NCBI RefSeq assembly: GCF_014873535.1
Contig: NZ_JADBEF010000001.1
Coordinates: forward strand, 7,502,001-7,566,000
DNA: 64,000 nt
DNA from: Nonomuraea africana
Lineage (GTDB): Bacteria > Actinomycetota > Actinomycetes > Streptosporangiales > Streptosporangiaceae
Direction: 5' to 3'
A model generated the notes under the pieces. That model worked only from the letters and a program-made list of their open reading frames with translations, was not told the origin of the DNA and made no database searches. The number at the start of each line of letters is the position of its first letter. Position 1 is the stretch's first letter. A program made the translations under genes and the position numbers. Positions 60,231 through 64,000 of the stretch are shown one piece after another.

Positions 60231-60731
60231 TCAGGGCATCTTCTTGGCGGCCTGGTCGACCTTGTCGGCCGCCTTGTCCGCGTTCGACGAGACCTTCTCC
60301 GCTGTCTGGTCGACTCGTTCACTGGCCCAGCGAGAGGCGTCAGATGCGGAGTCCTTCATGTGGTCGGTCCACTGCTGGGCATTGCGCCGATAGAACATGT
60401 ATCCGGCCGCGCCCAGCGCGAGACCGGTGACAAGGACGAGCGTCGGCCACCGGCGAGACCTCGCCGGTGTCGGGTCGATCCTGCTCGCCGCCTGGATCAG
60501 CAACGCGCTGACCGCCGGGGCGAGTTGGTCCTCGACCCGGTGCGCGGCACCCTCCAGTTTGGGAGCCGCCCAGTAACGGGCGTCCTCGATCCGGTGCGCG
60601 GCCGCCACCTTGGCCTGGTCCGCCACCGGCACGAGCCGATCTCCGGCTCGCGTAGCCTGGGCCTTCATCCGGCCCATCCACGTCGCGGGCATTTCGACCA
60701 CGATGTGGCGCTTTCTGAGTGTCAGGGACAC
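60231..60731 (-). CDS. DUF5324 family protein
   Basis: 166 residues from GTG 60731 with GGGGAGG upstream. One membrane segment near residue 100 (TLVLVTGLALGAAGYMFY), and an amphipathic Ala/Asp/Lys C-terminus (ERVDQTAEKVSSNADKAADKV). DUF5324 is characteristically beside ppiA in actinomycetes, divergent as here. Function unknown, perhaps envelope-linked. Confidence 0.8.
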   Translation of the reverse strand: MSLTLRKRHIVVEMPATWMGRMKAQATRAGDRLVPVADQAKVAAAHRIEDARYWAAPKLEGAAHRVEDQLAPAVSALLIQAASRIDPTPARSRRWPTLVLVTGLALGAAGYMFYRRNAQQWTDHMKDSASDASRWASERVDQTAEKVSSNADKAADKVDQAAKKMP

Positions 60732-60890
60732 GTCAACCTCCCCAGTCGTTGGGGCCCCGCAGCGTGACCTTCCCGGTACAAGGCGGCTCAATCATGACGA
60801 GCCGTGGGAGGATGCATGAACGGCCCCATCGGCCGTGACATCCGAACCATCACAGAACCGACCCTGTGCACAGAGGGGGGCAGCTGTCTC

Positions 60891-61427
60891 GTGGCTGAGA
60901 AGCTGATCGCGAACATGCAGACCAATCACGGTCTGATCAAGATCGAACTCTTCCCGAACAAGGCGCCGAAGACGGTCCGTAACTTCGTGGAGCTCGCCGA
61001 GGGCTCCAAGGAGTGGACGCACCCGGGCACCGGCGCGAAGAGCACCGACCGTTACTACGACGGCACCATCTTCCATCGCGTCATCTCCGGATTCATGATC
61101 CAGGGTGGCGACCCGCTCGGCCAGGGCATCGGCGGCCCGGGTTACGAGTTCGACGACGAGATCCACCCGGAGCTCGTCTTCAACAAGCCCTACCTGCTGG
61201 CGATGGCCAACGCGGGCCTGCGCTTCGGCAAGGGCACCAACGGCTCGCAGTTCTTCATCACCGTAGGGCCGCAGCCGCACCTGAACCGCAAGCACACCAT
61301 CTTCGGTGAGGTCGTCGAGGGCCAGGACGTCGTCGACGCGATCGCCAAGACGCCGACCGGTCGCAACGACCGCCCGGTCAAGGACGTCGTCATCGAGTCG
61401 CTGACGATCGACCGCGTCGAGGCCTGA
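60891..61427 (+). CDS. ppiA: Cyclophilin-type peptidyl-prolyl cis-trans isomerase
   Basis: 178 residues from GTG 60891; the in-frame extension to 60804 has no typical start. Cyclophilin signature: FHRVISGFMIQGGD, MANAGLRFGKGTNGSQFFIT, KHTIFGEVVEGQDVV, with the catalytic Arg in FHRV. Cytosolic form. First gene of the conserved block that leads on to the division and kinase genes. A long hairpin terminator follows. Confidence 0.93.
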   Translation: MAEKLIANMQTNHGLIKIELFPNKAPKTVRNFVELAEGSKEWTHPGTGAKSTDRYYDGTIFHRVISGFMIQGGDPLGQGIGGPGYEFDDEIHPELVFNKPYLLAMANAGLRFGKGTNGSQFFITVGPQPHLNRKHTIFGEVVEGQDVVDAIAKTPTGRNDRPVKDVVIESLTIDRVEA

Positions 61428-61440
61428 CGCGCTCGACCCG

Positions 61441-61499
61441 TGAGAAACGTGCCCGACACGAGGTTGCCCTCTCCGAGGGTCCTTCGGGCACGTTTCTCA
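61441..61499 (+). terminator. Terminator between ppiA and rhomboid gene
   Basis: Perfect 16-bp stem TGAGAAACGTGCCCGA / TCGGGCACGTTTCTCA with a 27-nt loop. Confidence 0.75.
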
Positions 61500-61537
61500 T
61501 GAGTAGGCTGGCGGTCAGTGGACGAGAAAGGCTCCTC

Positions 61538-62389
61538 ATGACCAGCCAGCCGCCCAGCCCCCCTTCGCAGCCCGCGGAGCAGGTCCCGACGTGCTACCGC
61601 CATCCGGGCAGGGAGACGTGGGTCCGCTGCCAGCGTTGTGACCGGCCCATCTGCCCCGACTGCATGCGCGACGCCGCGGTGGGCTTCCAGTGCCCCGAGT
61701 GCGTGGCCGAGGGCAACAAGACGGTACGGCGGGCCCAGTCGGTCTTCGGCGGCGCCGTGGTCACCACGCCCTACGTCACGTGGGCCGTTCTGGGTGTCAA
61801 CCTGGTGGCCTTCGCCCTACAGCTGCTCACGGGGCAGCAGGCCACCACGGAGCTCGGCATGTGGGTCGGCGGTGTGGCGATCAACGACGAGTACTACCGG
61901 ATGATCACCGCCGCCTTCCTGCACGGCAGCGTCTTCCACATCCTGTTCAACAGCTACGCGCTCTACCTGGTGGGGCCGCAGCTCGAACGCGCCTTCGGGC
62001 ACGTGAAGTTCACCGCCCTCTACCTGCTCAGCGCGCTGGGCGGCTCGGTGCTCGGCTACTGGTTCGACGACCCGCGCACGCTGACGGTGGGCGCGTCGGG
62101 CGCCATCTTCGGCCTGTTCGCCGCGATCTTCGTCGTGGGCCGGCGGCTCAGGTTCGACGTGCGCGGCGTGGCCGTCCTCATCGTCATCAACCTGGTGATC
62201 ACGTTCGTCTTCCCCGGGATCAGCTGGACCGGTCACATCGGCGGTCTGATCACCGGTGCGGTGCTCGCCGCGGCGATGGCTTACGCCCCCAGAAGTCACC
62301 GCGTCCTGTTCCAGACACTGGCGCTCCTGGGGGTCTTTCTGGCGCTCGTCGCCCTGGTCGTGATCAGGACCGGAGTGTTGCTCTCCTGA
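61538..62389 (+). CDS. Rhomboid-family intramembrane serine protease with N-terminal zinc-binding domain
   Basis: 283 residues from ATG 61538. N-terminal B-box-like zinc site: CYRHP, CQRCDRPICPDCM, CPECV. Six or seven membrane helices follow with rhomboid landmarks: HGSVFHILFNSYALYLVG, catalytic Ser in GASGAIFGLF and His in WTGHIGGLITG. Complete catalytic dyad. Usual neighbour of ppiA in actinomycetes. Confidence 0.92.
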   Translation: MTSQPPSPPSQPAEQVPTCYRHPGRETWVRCQRCDRPICPDCMRDAAVGFQCPECVAEGNKTVRRAQSVFGGAVVTTPYVTWAVLGVNLVAFALQLLTGQQATTELGMWVGGVAINDEYYRMITAAFLHGSVFHILFNSYALYLVGPQLERAFGHVKFTALYLLSALGGSVLGYWFDDPRTLTVGASGAIFGLFAAIFVVGRRLRFDVRGVAVLIVINLVITFVFPGISWTGHIGGLITGAVLAAAMAYAPRSHRVLFQTLALLGVFLALVALVVIRTGVLLS

Positions 62390-62423
62390 CTTTCCCCAGG
62401 CTGTGGAAAACCTGTGGAAAGAA

Positions 62424-62669
62424 CTAACGCCAGCGGGTGGAAAGCACCACACCGAAGATGATGAAAACGAACCCGATGAGCAGGTTCCAGTTGGCGAGCG
62501 TCCCGAACAGGGGCGCTTGTGGGGCCACATAGTAGATCGCGATCCACAGGATCCCGATGATCCACGACACGACCATGGTCGGTGCCAGCCACCTCGGGCT
62601 GATCTTGACCTCTTGCGACTTCTGCGGCGGTGTGTAAACCGCCTTCTTGCGTGTCTTCGGCTTGGGCAC
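62424..62669 (-). CDS. crgA: Cell-division regulator CrgA
   Basis: 81 residues from GTG 62669 with AGGAG seven bases upstream. Two C-terminal membrane segments (LAPTMVVSWIIGILWIAIYYVA and LIGFVFIIFGVVLS) after a basic cytosolic start (VPKPKTRKKAVYTPP), typical CrgA. It coordinates FtsZ ring and wall growth in actinomycetes. Position between rhomboid and sortase genes is conserved. Confidence 0.92.
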   Translation of the reverse strand: MPKPKTRKKAVYTPPQKSQEVKISPRWLAPTMVVSWIIGILWIAIYYVAPQAPLFGTLANWNLLIGFVFIIFGVVLSTRWR

Positions 62670-62800
62670 TGGATAACTCCTGCTGGCGGCCTGGGCCATC
62701 CGGACAGTCCCCAGGCTCTATCGTGTGGCCCAGGATAGTCGCCACGCGCGGGACATGGCGATCCCCGACATCCCCGGGCTCGCTGAATACGCTGATCAGC

Positions 62801-63421
62801 GTGAGGGCACTGCTGAGGACGTCCGGTGAGCTGAGCATCACGGCGGGCCTGGTCCTGCTCCTGTTCTGCGCCTACCTGCTCTGGGGCACCGGCGCCTACA
62901 CCCAGCGCCAGCAGCTCCTCCTCCAGGAACAGCTCGCCGAAGAGCGGGACGAGACGCAGGGGACGTTGGGCAAGATCGCGCTCGGAAAGGCCGTCGCGCT
63001 GCTGCGGATCCCCCGGCTGGGCAAGGACTGGCAGTACGCCGTGGTCGAGGGCGTCGACGCCGAGCACCTGAAGAAGGGCCCAGGCCACTACCCCGGCTCG
63101 GCCGCGGCGGGCAGGATCGGCAACTTCGTCCTGTCGGGTCACCGCACCACGTACGCGGCGCCGTTCAACCGCATCGACGAGCTCAGGCGCGGCGACGAGA
63201 TCATCGTGGACGCGCGGGAGGCGCGCTACGTCTACCGCGTCACCTCGCAGGACATCGTGCAGCCCGAGGAGGTCGACGTCCTCGCCGCGGTGCCCGGCAA
63301 GCCCGACATCAGCCCCATCAGAGCGATGATCACGCTCATCAGCTGCCACCCCGAGTACTCGGCCGCCCAGCGGCTCATCGTGTACGGCGTGCTCAAGTCC
63401 ACCGAGCTGAGGAAGGTCTGA
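62801..63421 (+). CDS. Class E sortase
   Basis: 206 residues from GTG 62801. N-terminal anchor ITAGLVLLLFCAYLLWGTGAY. Sortase fold: LRIPRLGKDWQYAVVEG, catalytic His in GHRTTYAAP, Cys in LISCHPEYS, Arg further on in AQRLIVYG. Class E sortases attach proteins with LAXTG motifs in actinomycetes. Positioned as usual in this cluster. Confidence 0.92.
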   Translation: MRALLRTSGELSITAGLVLLLFCAYLLWGTGAYTQRQQLLLQEQLAEERDETQGTLGKIALGKAVALLRIPRLGKDWQYAVVEGVDAEHLKKGPGHYPGSAAAGRIGNFVLSGHRTTYAAPFNRIDELRRGDEIIVDAREARYVYRVTSQDIVQPEEVDVLAAVPGKPDISPIRAMITLISCHPEYSAAQRLIVYGVLKSTELRKV

Positions 63422-63422
63422 C

Positions 63423-63581
63423 GTGTACGGCTGGATCTGGCGTCATCTGCCCGGCTCGATCGGAGCGCGGCTCCTCACCTCCCTCGTCCTGGTCGCCGTG
63501 GCGGGAGCCGTACTCTGGTATGTCGTATTTCCGCTACTCGAACCTGCGGTGACGTTGGATGAGGTGACCGTCCGCAAATGA
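63423..63581 (+). CDS. Small single-pass membrane protein between sortase and pabA
   Basis: 52 residues, GTG one base after the sortase stop; the stop overlaps the pabA start (ATGA). VYGWIWRHLPGSIGARLLTS, a membrane helix LVLVAVAGAVLWYVVFPLLE and the tail PAVTLDEVTVRK. I recall similar short proteins at this place in relatives. Coupled to both neighbours, so a genuine gene. Function unknown. Confidence 0.8.
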   Translation: MYGWIWRHLPGSIGARLLTSLVLVAVAGAVLWYVVFPLLEPAVTLDEVTVRK

Positions 63582-64000
63582 TCCTGGTGGTGGACAACCA
63601 CGACAGCTTCGTCCACAACATCGTGCAGTACCTGCGCGAGCTGGGCGCCACGTGTGACGTCCTGCCGCGTGACGTGGTCGCCGTGGAGGACGCCGACCGC
63701 TACGACGGCGTGCTGGTGAGCCCCGGGCCCGGGACGCCCGAGGCGGCGGGCGTCAGCGTGCCCCTGGTGCGGTACGCGGCCGAGCGGGACATCCCGCTGC
63801 TCGGTGTGTGCCTCGGGCACCAGGCGATCGCCGTGGCGTACGGTGCGACGGTCTCCAGGGCGCCCGAGCTCATGCACGGGCGGACGAGCGCGGTCACGCA
63901 CGACGGCAGAGGGGTCTTCGAGGGGCTGCCGTCGCCTGTGACGATGACGCGCTACCACTCGCTCGCGGTACGGCCTGAGACGGTCCCTGAGGAGCTCGAG
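63578..64000 (+). CDS. pabA: Aminodeoxychorismate/anthranilate synthase glutamine amidotransferase, cut by window end
   Basis: 141 residues visible from ATG 63578. Class I glutamine amidotransferase: ILVVDNHDSFVHNIVQYL, VSPGPGTP, catalytic Cys in LGVCLGHQAIAVAYGA, then MHGRTSAV and TRYHSLAVR; the His/Glu end is outside. Supplies ammonia to PabB (folate) or TrpE; in actinomycetes this locus is usually annotated pabA/trpG next to pknB. Confidence 0.9.
   Translation, partial: MILVVDNHDSFVHNIVQYLRELGATCDVLPRDVVAVEDADRYDGVLVSPGPGTPEAAGVSVPLVRYAAERDIPLLGVCLGHQAIAVAYGATVSRAPELMHGRTSAVTHDGRGVFEGLPSPVTMTRYHSLAVRPETVPEELE

Overview
The window is high-GC actinomycete DNA, most likely from the Streptosporangiaceae (Nonomuraea/Streptosporangium type). 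Evidence: many GTG starts, SLOG/XRE/DUF5753 and conservon genes, and at the right end the chromosomal block DUF5324 - ppiA - rhomboid protease - crgA - class E sortase - pabA. In actinomycetes that block normally lies between gyrA/tRNA-Ile/tRNA-Ala and pknB/pknA. There are no rRNA genes, complete tRNA genes or CRISPR arrays.

Layout. (1) 1-5099: right-hand part of an integrated element: an XRE/TPR regulator, a small Cys protein, a GntR-type regulator with a palindromic operator, a secreted protein and a secreted trypsin-like protease. It ends at the first of three copies of the 3' half of tRNA-Ala(TGC) (att1). (2) 5056-15804: a compact actinomycete integrative element (AICE) between att1 and att2, reading leftwards: integrase (frameshifted), excisionase, RepSA-type replication initiator, FtsK-type transfer ATPase (frameshifted), Pra-type activator, a PP2C-like protein paired with an HTH-sensor protein, an anti-sigma-type ATPase, an XRE/DUF5753 regulator, and a DUF4238 cargo pair. 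Several of its promoters share a 15-bp CTAGGGGG-type motif. (3) 15760-31358: a scarred element between att2 and att3. It has an LRR protein, a chimeric dead integrase, a second excisionase and a truncated rep (a 1.5-kb duplication of element 1), then accessory genes: DUF6461, ArsR, TetR/DUF4386, isochorismatase-like, MFS/LysR, LysR/DoxX flanked by 37-bp inverted repeats, DUF2809 and an acetyltransferase. (4) 31376-44740: a junkyard with integrase scraps, ISL3 and IS3 scraps and an AraC scrap. Between them lie working genes: a methyltransferase, a nucleotidyltransferase-like protein, SMI1/KNR4, a dienelactone hydrolase, and a cytochrome P450 upstream of a complete conservon (cvnABCD). (5) 45082-55900: an EF-G paralogue, an intact ISAs1-family insertion sequence with 8-bp target duplications, two secreted poly-asparagine proteins, decayed NTPase/AAA/luciferase genes, DUF3800 and an MBL hydrolase. 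(6) 56120-64000: Rieske protein, a two-component pair divergent from a secreted protein through an operator array, and then the conserved ppiA-pabA chromosomal block.

How it works together. The three tRNA-Ala 3' copies, and the integrase arm-type repeats facing each other across them, show that AICEs have repeatedly inserted into one tRNA-Ala(TGC) gene, expected just left of the window next to gyrA. This displaced the tRNA from ppiA by some 60 kb. The integrase, transfer and rep copies carry single-base frameshifts or truncations, so the array is probably mostly immobile unless these are assembly errors. The most unusual content is the pair of exported asparagine-homopolymer proteins at 49.3-49.7 kb and 52.0-52.6 kb. 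One is an (Asn9-10-GGGA)n protein whose repeat unit is 42 bp; the other combines a Cys/His-rich region with Asn, Asp and His runs.
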